Below the pieces are notes generated by a model, which was given only the letters and a program-made list of their open reading frames with translations, was not told the origin of the DNA and made no database searches. From the NCBI RefSeq assembly GCF_000242455.2, contig NC_019892.1, forward strand, positions 496,001-560,000: a stretch of 64,000 nucleotides of DNA, read 5' to 3'. Within the stretch, counting starts at the first letter, position 1; every line of letters begins with the position of its first letter. The position numbers and the translations under genes are program-made. This stretch comes from Singulisphaera acidiphila DSM 18658. GTDB lineage: Bacteria > Planctomycetota > Planctomycetia > Isosphaerales > Isosphaeraceae. This document shows, one piece after another, positions 34,756 to 43,905 of this stretch.

Positions 34756-37700
34756 TTACCGGTCGGTCCTCCCTTTTTTGAGGCCGCTGCCCAGTTGCTC
34801 GTAGTAGCGGCGCACTCCTTCGGCGAACTCGGGAGGGACGGAATCGCGGTCGATCGGGACCAACGAATCGGGGGATTCACGCTTGCGCACTTCCTCGGCG
34901 ATCCGTTTGCTGAGTTCCCCGATCGGTTCGGCCACGAGATCCTTGAGCTTGGTCCAGTCGGGCTCTTGGGAGTGGCGTTTGAATTCCTCACGCGCCCCTC
35001 GCACGCGATCCCGGATCCGCGCGGCTTCGGCCCGCAGGTCGGGGTCGTTGAGCAGTTCCTCGACGTCGCGCATCCGGTCGGACCAGCGGCGGAAGCCCTC
35101 CCCCGTGATCGGTCCCCCGGGAGCTCCCCCGCCCCTGTTGGAGAGTCCTTCAAGCATCTGCTCAAGTCCGGAACCACCCCCTCCGCCCCCTGGGGCTCCT
35201 GCCTGCCGTCCTTGCTGGCCCTCGCCCGGCTGCCCTGGTTGCTCGCCTTGAGGGGCGTCGCCGCCACGCAAGGACCCCTGCCCTTGCTGGCCCCTTTGAC
35301 CTCCACGCTGGCCTTGTTGTCCTGGCTGTTGCCCCTGCTGTCCTGGCTGCTGGCCTTGCTGTCCTGGCTGCTGGCCTTGCTGTCCTGACTGCTGGCCTTG
35401 CTGTCCTGACTGTTGTTCCTGCTGTTCTGGCTGTTGTCCCTGTTGCCCTTGCTGTTGTCCCTGTTGCCCTTGCTGTCCTGGCTGCTGTGGATCTTGTTCG
35501 CCTTGTCGGCCCTGGCGATTTCGTGGATCTCCCTGGGCCGGCCGGCCGCCTTGCTCTTCGCCCGTGGCTCGGGCGATTTCGCGGTTGATCTGGTCGGCGA
35601 GGTCTTCCACTTCGCCCTGTGCCCGCTTGAGAGCGGCCGTTTCGTCGCCGAGGACGCTTTCGGCTGCGTGTTCGACGCCTTTGCGGAGTTGGTCGATGCC
35701 CTGGCCGGCGTGTCGGGAGGCCTTGGCGGCCTCCTCGGCGATTCCCGCGTCGGCCAGTTGTTCGGCGACTTTCAAGGCGTCGGCGATCTTCTGTTCGTTG
35801 GCTTTGCGAACCGTGTCGTAGAGTCCCTTGGCCAGGAGTGGCTCCGACTCTTCCGCCTCTTGCACCGTGTTTTGCATCCGGTCGAGGAGTTGGTCGAGCC
35901 GTTTCTTCTGCTGTTCGAGCCCTTGCTTGGTCTGTTCACTTTCTCCGTTGTCGCGGAGCGACCGGGCCGCCTGTTTGTCCCTGGCCTCGAGCCGTTCGGA
36001 AAGCTTGTCTTGATCGTCGTCGAGTTGCCGCGCCTGGTTGCGCATCTCGGTCATTTCTTCCGTGAACCGGTCGGCCGCGCCTTTGCGGAGTTCCTCGCGA
36101 AGGTCGTTCAGTTGCCGGCCGGCCCGAGCGCCCTCGGTGAGGGCTTGCGGGACCTGGCCTTGCTCAAGCGCCTCGGAAGCCTGCCGGACGTGCTCCCGGC
36201 TCTGCTCGATCTGCTGGCGGGCCTCGGCCATTCGTTCCTTGTTTTCTTCTCGTTCCATCCGTTCGCGAAGTTCGTCGGTGTCGCGGAGGATCTGCTGCTC
36301 CTGATCTCTGAGCCGCTTGAGCTGGCGTTCGATCTCCTGCTTTGCCTCGGCCGTCTTGGCTTCTTCGAGGGCCGATTGCAGTTCCTTGAGCCGGTCATTC
36401 AGGTCGGTTTGCCGCTGGGCCAGTTCGCGGAGCCGGCTGATGACTTGTCGGGTCTCGCGCTGTTCCTGTTCCCGTTGTGACTGGGCCCGGGCCGTGCTCT
36501 GCTCTTCGTAGCGGTTCTCTTCATTCGAGAGTTCAAGCTGCTGGAGCTGCTGCTGCGACGGGCTGCCGGCTGAGGCTTGCCCCCCTTGTTGGTTTCGTTG
36601 TCGCGAGCGGCTGCGCGTGACCTCGAACTCACGGGCTCGAAGCTTGAGCAAGGCTTGATAGGCCGCCTGCTCGGCGGCGAGGGCCGGCGTGTGCGCGGCG
36701 ATCGACGTTGATTTCACGGCTTCGGCCAGTTGCTTCTCCGCGTCCTTCATGAACCGGGTCGCCTGTTCGAGGCTCGCCTTCGACTTTGGGTCGCGGAGCT
36801 TCTCGGCAAGCTCCCCCGCCTGCTTGATGGCCGATTGCTGGGACTCGAGGAGGAGCTTGCTGTCCTGGCTGAACTCGGCGGAGCGCTTGGCCCCGGTTTC
36901 GCGGCGGATCACTTTCCAGGTGCCGTTGATGATCTCTTTTTGCAGCTCGGCGAGCTGATCCGTCTGCTGGGCGTTCTGGCCTTGCCCCTGTTCCTGGTTC
37001 TCGGATGCGCTGCTGGGGGGCGCTTCCCCTTGGCGGAAGATTTCCTCGAAGTGGCGGACCTCGGCGAAGAACATGTCGCCCGAAGTGCGCCTTGGCTGAT
37101 TGTCTGGGCCGACGTCCTCGGCCCAGAAGAAGTAGGTGACGAGCTGGTCGGGGATGGCGTTGAAGGATTCAAAATTGAGGAGATGCTCGGCTTTCACGCT
37201 CTTGGATGCAGGAGTCGTCAGCACCGCCTCTTGCGGGGGCTGGCCTGCCACGCTGTAGGTGAGGCCGTGGCGGACCACCCCGAAATCGTCGTCGAGCTTG
37301 GCCTTGAGCGTGAGCTCCTCGACCGGCGAGACCCGGACGTCCCGCGACGGCTGCGTCATCGCGACGCTCGGCGGCCGGTTGCGCGTGACGTTGATCACGA
37401 TTTCAGAGGTCAGCTTGTTGGTCCGTCCATCGCGGTCGATGAGCTGGACCTTGAACCGCTTGGGGTCGGTGAGCGTGAGGGTGGTGCGGTAGAGGGGGGC
37501 ACCTTCTGCTTCGTGCCGCGTGAGGGGAACGGCCTGTCCTTGCTCGTCGACCAGGCGGGCCACGGTCACGTCCTTGTTGAGGTGGCAGAGCAAGGTGAGC
37601 TCGGTCCCCTCGACTGCTGTGACGTGCCGGATATCCTCGACGGTCTTGGTCTCGAGCGCGGTGTACTTGGGGAAAACGAACGTGGCGTCGGTGCGTTGAA

Positions 37701-38541
37701 GCTCGGGGTACTCGAACACGTGGACGCGATAGGTCGGTGTGCTCCGACCCGCGAATTCGACGTGATATGTGAGGTCGGCGTCGACCGACTCGACTCGCGC
37801 GGCGAAAGTCGGGTCTTCCAGGCTGCGAGTCATCGTCCGGCTCGCTCCGGCTTGCTTCGCGTCCGGGCCGACGACCAGGCTCGCCTCGGCCGGGACCGCG
37901 TCGAGGAATCGCGCGACGACCAGGAGCGAGGTCCCACGCTCGAGCTCCGTATTCCCCGGATCGACCACGACACCGGTCGCGACTGCCGTGGTTACGAACG
38001 GATTCCGTCCGTTGGCGTGGGAGCGGGTCTCCATCACGAGGCCGATGACCGTGACGATCATGAACGTGAGTGCGATCGCGTGGGCCAGGTGCGAGGCTCG
38101 CAGCCGCCGGGTTGGCACGACGTCATCCCAGTTATGGGCCTGGCGGTGGTCGAGGGCTTTTCGGATGACGGTGGCTTGCAGGAACCCGAACCGTTCGGCG
38201 GGGGTTGCGACCGCCTGCTCGACTGCGGCAAGCAGGCCGGTCGCCAGCTCGGGGTGTTTGGCTTCGATTCGTCTGGCCACCCAGCGCGGGTCGCGTGCTG
38301 AGCGTTGCGCTGCGATGGCCGTGTAGGCACCGGTCGCCAAGGCCAGGGCCGCCAGGATCGCCGGCACCCAACGAGCGGGCGTCGTTGTGGATTCCGCCGC
38401 GCCCGATTTCGCCAGCAAGACGGCGAGTCCCAGGCCGATGAGGCCCCACAACAGCCAGCAAAGAGCCAACGTACTCCAGAGCCGGACGTGCCGGAATCGG
38501 CGTGCGACTCGTTCCAGGGCTTGCCGCAGTTCCGTGCTCAT
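34756..38541 (-). CDS. Giant DUF4175-type membrane protein with coiled coil and Gln/Gly-rich tract
   Basis: A 1261-residue protein. Two N-terminal membrane helices (about 22-43 and 62-80) and a third near 150-168 precede an extracytoplasmic Ig/beta-rich region (about 190-480), as in DUF4175. Residues about 510-950 are long charged coiled coil (many Q/E/R heptads such as EQERETRQVISRLRELAQRQ). Residues about 1010-1090 are a low-complexity Gln/Gly/Pro tract (QQGQQ, PGQQ repeats). The tail ends with a helical RMRDVEELLNDPDLRAEAAR region. It overlaps the BatA stop by 4 bp. It is probably a scaffold of the operon's envelope complex. Confidence 0.85.
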   Translation of the reverse strand: MSTELRQALERVARRFRHVRLWSTLALCWLLWGLIGLGLAVLLAKSGAAESTTTPARWVPAILAALALATGAYTAIAAQRSARDPRWVARRIEAKHPELATGLLAAVEQAVATPAERFGFLQATVIRKALDHRQAHNWDDVVPTRRLRASHLAHAIALTFMIVTVIGLVMETRSHANGRNPFVTTAVATGVVVDPGNTELERGTSLLVVARFLDAVPAEASLVVGPDAKQAGASRTMTRSLEDPTFAARVESVDADLTYHVEFAGRSTPTYRVHVFEYPELQRTDATFVFPKYTALETKTVEDIRHVTAVEGTELTLLCHLNKDVTVARLVDEQGQAVPLTRHEAEGAPLYRTTLTLTDPKRFKVQLIDRDGRTNKLTSEIVINVTRNRPPSVAMTQPSRDVRVSPVEELTLKAKLDDDFGVVRHGLTYSVAGQPPQEAVLTTPASKSVKAEHLLNFESFNAIPDQLVTYFFWAEDVGPDNQPRRTSGDMFFAEVRHFEEIFRQGEAPPSSASENQEQGQGQNAQQTDQLAELQKEIINGTWKVIRRETGAKRSAEFSQDSKLLLESQQSAIKQAGELAEKLRDPKSKASLEQATRFMKDAEKQLAEAVKSTSIAAHTPALAAEQAAYQALLKLRAREFEVTRSRSRQRNQQGGQASAGSPSQQQLQQLELSNEENRYEEQSTARAQSQREQEQRETRQVISRLRELAQRQTDLNDRLKELQSALEEAKTAEAKQEIERQLKRLRDQEQQILRDTDELRERMEREENKERMAEARQQIEQSREHVRQASEALEQGQVPQALTEGARAGRQLNDLREELRKGAADRFTEEMTEMRNQARQLDDDQDKLSERLEARDKQAARSLRDNGESEQTKQGLEQQKKRLDQLLDRMQNTVQEAEESEPLLAKGLYDTVRKANEQKIADALKVAEQLADAGIAEEAAKASRHAGQGIDQLRKGVEHAAESVLGDETAALKRAQGEVEDLADQINREIARATGEEQGGRPAQGDPRNRQGRQGEQDPQQPGQQGQQGQQQGQQGQQPEQQEQQSGQQGQQSGQQGQQPGQQGQQPGQQGQQPGQQGQRGGQRGQQGQGSLRGGDAPQGEQPGQPGEGQQGRQAGAPGGGGGGSGLEQMLEGLSNRGGGAPGGPITGEGFRRWSDRMRDVEELLNDPDLRAEAARIRDRVRGAREEFKRHSQEPDWTKLKDLVAEPIGELSKRIAEEVRKRESPDSLVPIDRDSVPPEFAEGVRRYYEQLGSGLKKGRTDR
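35280..35510. repeat. In-gene tandem repeat encoding the Gln/Gly tract
   Basis: Plus-strand units such as CTGTCCTGGCTGCTGGCCTT recur with a period near 30 bp, encoding QQGQQPG-type repeats on the minus strand inside the DUF4175 gene. Such arrays change length easily by slippage. Confidence 0.75.
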
Positions 38542-40652
38542 GTCGTCAGGGCCTCCGCGCGGGCCGAACGAGGCGCAGTCTGCCGCCCCGCCAGCCAGGT
38601 TTCGACGATCAGGATGCCGATGGCCGCTACGATCAGCCAGCGCCAGAGCTTCTGTCGCCCTTCGAGCTCGGCGTTATGCATCTGCCGAAGGTGGTCGCGG
38701 TCGACGGTCGTTCGGGAAGGGTTCGCCAGTCGACAGCCGAACTGCTCCAGGGTTTCGACGTGCAGAGGGGCGGTCTTGCTCTCCAGCGGATCGAGGTTCA
38801 CGGCGAACTCGCGTGCGCCTGCCGCTGTCTCGATCGTGTAGAGGCCGGGCCGATCCGTCTCCAAGAACGCGGTGCGGCCCGGCGCGGTGGCGACCGTCCC
38901 CCCGCCCGGCGTGCGGACGACCAGGCCCTTGGCGGCCCCTTCGGTCACCGGCAGCGCCACGGGATCGTGAACCAAGAGGTTTGCCTGAGTGGCCGGCCGG
39001 GCGTCGCGTCCCTCAAGCAGCGCGGCCATCAACGGCACGAACTTCGATGACCGCGCGAGCTGGCTGTCATTGGGGTTCCACCCGCTCGCCAGCACGATGA
39101 CTCTTCCTTTGCCGATCCCCTGCTCCACGATCGCCGGGTCGCCGTTCTCGAACCGCGCCAGGATGCGCGCGTCTTTGAACGGATCTGTGCTGATGCGACG
39201 ATACTTCCAGAAGTGGATCTTCGTGAAGTCGTTGTACTGAGCGCCCGCCAGCGCGGAGAAGAGCGGATGGTCAAACGCGATCTCCCCCAACATCAGGTCG
39301 CGCTTGACGGCTCCCTCCTCGATCTCCCAAGGGGCGACGTCCAGGAGGGTGGCCAGTGTCTCGGCCTTGCCGGCCGTCGTCACGACATCGAGCACGGTCC
39401 CGCCGCTTTGCCCATAGGCGTGGAGCTTGCGGGCGTTCTCCGTGGTGGTCTCGGCAGTGAGGATGACCAGCGGCAGGGCCTGCGTTGATTCGAGCGTGAG
39501 CGCCACGGCGGGCGAGGCCGTGCGGATGGTCACGCGCCGCCGGGGGGTGTCGTGGAAGACGCGCTCAAGGTAGTAGAGGAGGCCGGCGGGGTCATCGGGT
39601 TCGTCTTTCCCGACGTAGAGGACGGTCGCCTCCTCCCGGTGCTCGTCGGCCGAGTAGAGCGTGTTGTCGAACGGGTGCGTGTCCCCCTTGAGTCGGAGTG
39701 TCCCGGGAGCACTTTCTCCTTGCGGCTTCGGCAGACGGACGACGCGGCTCTCTCCGGGCGGGACGTAAACGTCGATCGGCGGCCCCGTCTCGCTCCCTTT
39801 TTCATCGACCCGGACGACCTGGAACTTCTCGCGGGTGGATCCGGGCTCGTTGGTCACCCCCACGCGCCGGCCTGGTGCGTTCTTCGAGTGCTCGGTCTCG
39901 ATTCCGTCGGCCAGGGCGTGCAGGCTGGCGTTCGAGCCCAGGTCGGTGACTGTTTTGAGGTCGAGCTCCACGTCCGAGGGCCACTCGAATCCGCCGAGCG
40001 CTTCGAGCCGGCTCCCCTGCTGAAGGTCGCTGATCAGAACGATCCGGCGCGGCATTCGCCCGGCCTTCTCGCTCGTATCCGCCACGTCTTCAATCGCGGC
40101 GACGGCATCGATGAGGGCCTGCCCCAGTTGGGTCCCCCCCCAGGTCGGCTCGAGCCGTTCGACCAGGGCCGTTGCGACGGCCTGCCGCCGGCTCGGGTCG
40201 AGCGTGGCCGACTCGTGGAAGCTCAGCAGCGGTCGCGACGCTCCATCGAAGGCGAAGAGGGCCAGTTGATCAGCCGGGCGGCAGGCGGCGATCGCCTCTT
40301 CGGCGAGCTTCTTCGCTTTGGGCCAGAGGTCGCCGCGACGCATGCTGGCGCTGGTGTCGATGACCACCGCGACCCGGCGCCGCGCGACGTTGCCGTAGTC
40401 CAGGTTGGCCGCTTGCCGCAAGAAGGGCCGCGCGAACGCGAGGGCGAGCAAGGTGAGGGCCGCCGCCCTGAGCAGGAGCAGGAGCAAATTGTCGAGCCGG
40501 CTCCGTCGGGTCAGGCGGGGGGGCGTCGGGGTCAGGAACATCAGGGAACTGAACGGCACCTCGCCCCGAGGCTTGCGCTGGATCAGGTGGAAGAGGATCG
40601 GGGCGGCGAGAGCGAGTAGTCCAAGAGCATATAAGGGGGTGAGGAAGCTCAT
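38538..40652 (-). CDS. BatA-like VWA membrane protein
   Basis: A 704-residue protein opening with the BatA N-terminal double-helix domain (MSFLTPLYALGLLALAAPIL, then HLIQRKPRGEVPFSSLMFL and a second helix near 55-75). The VWA domain follows with a metal-site motif D99-T-S101-A-S103 (VVIDTSASMRRGD). Later regions include a CARDB-like segment (VYVPPGESRVVRLP) and a GATase-like segment, and a last membrane helix lies near 680 (WLIVAAIGILIVETWLAG). Both ends overlap neighbours by ATGA. BatA proteins work with MoxR chaperones in envelope stress or assembly. Confidence 0.88.
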   Translation of the reverse strand: MSFLTPLYALGLLALAAPILFHLIQRKPRGEVPFSSLMFLTPTPPRLTRRSRLDNLLLLLLRAAALTLLALAFARPFLRQAANLDYGNVARRRVAVVIDTSASMRRGDLWPKAKKLAEEAIAACRPADQLALFAFDGASRPLLSFHESATLDPSRRQAVATALVERLEPTWGGTQLGQALIDAVAAIEDVADTSEKAGRMPRRIVLISDLQQGSRLEALGGFEWPSDVELDLKTVTDLGSNASLHALADGIETEHSKNAPGRRVGVTNEPGSTREKFQVVRVDEKGSETGPPIDVYVPPGESRVVRLPKPQGESAPGTLRLKGDTHPFDNTLYSADEHREEATVLYVGKDEPDDPAGLLYYLERVFHDTPRRRVTIRTASPAVALTLESTQALPLVILTAETTTENARKLHAYGQSGGTVLDVVTTAGKAETLATLLDVAPWEIEEGAVKRDLMLGEIAFDHPLFSALAGAQYNDFTKIHFWKYRRISTDPFKDARILARFENGDPAIVEQGIGKGRVIVLASGWNPNDSQLARSSKFVPLMAALLEGRDARPATQANLLVHDPVALPVTEGAAKGLVVRTPGGGTVATAPGRTAFLETDRPGLYTIETAAGAREFAVNLDPLESKTAPLHVETLEQFGCRLANPSRTTVDRDHLRQMHNAELEGRQKLWRWLIVAAIGILIVETWLAGRQTAPRSARAEALTT

Positions 40653-41652
40653 CGAGCGCCTCCCCGCCCCGGCGCATTGCGTCGGCCAGGCCGGCGACCC
40701 CGGCGGATCCTTGCCTTGAGGAGGTCGAAGAGCACGAGCTCCAGGGGCATGTCGGTCGTCACCCGCTCATATTCAATTCCGAGGTCGACACAGGCCCGCT
40801 CGATCTCGGCGGCGTGGGCGTTGAACTTCCGGAGGTACTCGGCGCGGGCCTGGTCCGGGTCGATATAGAGCTCACGCCCCGACTCGACGTCGTGGTACAT
40901 CGCCGGCGTTGTGAAGTTGAACTGCACTTCCGCCGGGTCGAGGACCCGCAGGACGACGACGTCGTGCCCTCGCGACCGGAGGTAGCCCAGCCTTGTCTTG
41001 AGCGTCTCGGTCGGGGCCAGCAGGTCGGAAAGCAAAACGATCAGGCCGCGCTTCCGCACCGTCGCGGCGATCTGCTCGAGCGGCTCGGCGAGGTTGGTCG
41101 CGCGTCCCGTGGGCTCGCGGTCGAGCGTGGCCATGATCCGGCGGAGGTGCCCTGGGCGGTGCCGGGCGGGGAGGTACTCGGTGATCTTGTCCTCGAAGGT
41201 GAGCAGGCCGACCGCGTCGCGCTGCATCGAGAGGAAGTAGGCGATCGTGGCCGCCGCCGTGCGTGCGTAGTCGCTCTTGCTGTAGCTGCCGGAGCTGTAG
41301 CTCATCGACCGGCTCGTGTCGAGCACGAGGTAGCAGCGCAGGTTCGTCTCGTCCTCGAACCGCTTCACATAGTAGCGGTCCGAGCGTGCGAACAGCCGCC
41401 AGTCGAGGTAGCGCGGGTCGTCTCCCGGGCTGTACTCGCGATACTCGCTGAACTCGACCGAGAACCCGTGGTAGGGGCTGCGGTGGATCCCCTTGATGAA
41501 CCCCTCGACCGTGACCTTGGCCCGGATCTGCAGGCTCTTGATGCGCATCAAGGTCGCCGGATCGATCAGGGCCTCGCCCGGCCGCGCGGGGTCTCCGCGT
41601 CGATTCGAGGTGGATCCGGGAGGCCGTGGGTCGGGACGGTCCAAGGGGGGCA

Positions 41653-41653
<1 letters not shown>
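40649..41653 (-). CDS. DUF58 domain-containing protein
   Basis: A 334-residue DUF58 protein. The family core HGFSVEFSEYREYSPGDDPR and YLDWRLFARSDRYYVKRFED is at about 62-101, followed by a VWA-like metal site D112-T-S114-R-S116 (VLDTSRSMSYSSG) and LLTFEDKITEYLPARHRPGH. There is no membrane helix, so it is probably cytoplasmic and a partner of the MoxR ATPase. Its ATG overlaps the MoxR stop by one base (TGATG) and its stop overlaps the BatA start by ATGA. Confidence 0.92.
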
Positions 41654-42663
<1,010 letters not shown>

Positions 42664-42727
42664 GATCGCTCCTTTCGACTCGACCCCGTGCCGCGCCGGC
42701 GGACGCCTTTTGTGGCTCGTCCGCGAT

Positions 42728-43609
42728 TCAGTGCGTCATGGCGTAGGTCACGATGTTGATCCCCATCGGGTACGACTTCTTTTCCGAGAACTCGTGGAAA
42801 TAGCCCGAGTCCATGCCTTCGCGCTCCCAGCCGTCTCCCAGGTCGGTGTTGTGGCAGAAGATCGCCATCATCCGCCCTTTGTCGTCGATGAGCTGCTTGT
42901 AATGGACGGTTCGCGAGTCGCCGTCATTGTGCTCTTCCCAGGTTACGGTGGAACCCGGGCCTTGCCAGGAGTGAATGCTCGGGACTTGCGGTTTTTCCTT
43001 GAGCCGGTAGACGCAATGGAAGATCTCGTGGTCGATGGAGATCTCCGTCGGCTCCCGGTCAGGAAAGACGCGTTTGAACTGCTCGGCGACGCGCTCCCAG
43101 GCGGAGTCGCCCCAGAAGTCGTCGACCATCAAAAAGCCGCCGTTGAGCAGGTAGCGGCGCAGGGCCACGACTTCCTCTTCGGAGAAGTAGAGGAAGCCTG
43201 GTTCGATCATGTAGAGGAAGGGATAGTCGAACAAACGCTCGTCGGTCAGCCGCAACGAGATCGGCTCGGGGTTGACCTTCAGCGCTGTCAGTTGCTGAAG
43301 CCGGAACGAGAAGTTCAGGTCGCTATCGGGCCAGTCGGTCATCCAACTGCCTCCCCTTCCTCTTCCCCAACCGCGTCGCCCTCCAAAGCCACCGCCATAG
43401 TTCGTGTCGTACTCGACTCGCACGAAGGTGAAGACGTCGTTCTTGAACCGTTCGTCCACCTTCCAGTCGGGCACTCCCGCGCGATCGTCAGGAATGATCC
43501 CGGGCCTCGTCCTCGGCCCGCGCCCGAACCGCGGCTGACCCAGGCAGACGCCCGTGACGATCGCCAGCAGGCAAGGAAGCGCGACCAGGATCAGGCGTCG
43601 TCGGGTCAT
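42728..43609 (-). CDS. DUF4159 domain-containing exported protein
   Basis: A 293-residue protein with signal peptide (LILVALPCLLAIVTGVCLGQ). The DUF4159 domain spans about 65-290, with FTFVRVEYDTNYGG, WMTDWPDSDLNFSFRLQQLT, LLNGGFLMVDDFWGDSAWER, FPDREPTEISIDHEIFHCVY and the ending YPMGINIVTYAMTH. The fold is GATase-like and proteins of this kind are regular members of MoxR/BatA operons. It is the first gene of the seven-gene operon, so the promoter should lie in 43610-43650, just before the tandem repeats. Confidence 0.9.
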   Translation of the reverse strand: MTRRRLILVALPCLLAIVTGVCLGQPRFGRGPRTRPGIIPDDRAGVPDWKVDERFKNDVFTFVRVEYDTNYGGGFGGRRGWGRGRGGSWMTDWPDSDLNFSFRLQQLTALKVNPEPISLRLTDERLFDYPFLYMIEPGFLYFSEEEVVALRRYLLNGGFLMVDDFWGDSAWERVAEQFKRVFPDREPTEISIDHEIFHCVYRLKEKPQVPSIHSWQGPGSTVTWEEHNDGDSRTVHYKQLIDDKGRMMAIFCHNTDLGDGWEREGMDSGYFHEFSEKKSYPMGINIVTYAMTH

Positions 43610-43654
43610 GGAATCTGGGCCTTTTTTTTATCGGGAGGGGACTCGTCCGGTCCT

Positions 43655-43905
43655 GTTTGCATTTCGTAGCCCCTTTGAGAGGGGGCGACCGTTCATCGCG
43701 AAAAGGCGTAAACCCCGGGAATCGTTTGCATTTTGTAGCCCCTTTTGAGAGGGGCGACCGTTCATCGCGAAAAGGCGTAAACCCCGGGAATCGTTTGCAT
43801 TTTGTAGCCCCAAAGGGGCGACCGTTCATAGCCAGGGGCGCAAGCCCCTGGAATCGAAAAACGTTCAAATGAAGATTTTTGCAGCCCTGAAAGGGCGACC
43901 GTCAT
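43655..43905. repeat. Tandem 69-bp repeats, three units plus a degenerate fourth
   Basis: Units start at 43655, 43724 and 43793; the first two are 69 bp and nearly identical (shared CGACCGTTCATCGCGAAAAG and GCGTAAACCCCGGGAATC). The third is shorter and carries AGGGGCGCAAGCCCCTGG. A weak fourth (TTTTGCAGCCCTGAAAGGGC) ends next to the TPR gene stop. Each unit contains CCCC-AA-GGGG palindromic cores. A related element lies at 8571-8650. The frame through the array is a by-product, not a gene. Confidence 0.85.

Noticed and set aside
32390..34804. An 804-codon plus-strand frame
   Set aside because: It lies wholly antisense to the VWA/amidotransferase-like gene and its composition (Glu/Val/Gly/Asp/Arg-rich) is typical of shadow frames.
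43488..43868. A minus-strand frame with repeated GATKCKRFPGFTPFRDERSP segments
   Set aside because: It is the translation of the 69-bp DNA repeats; no start signal or domain supports a protein.
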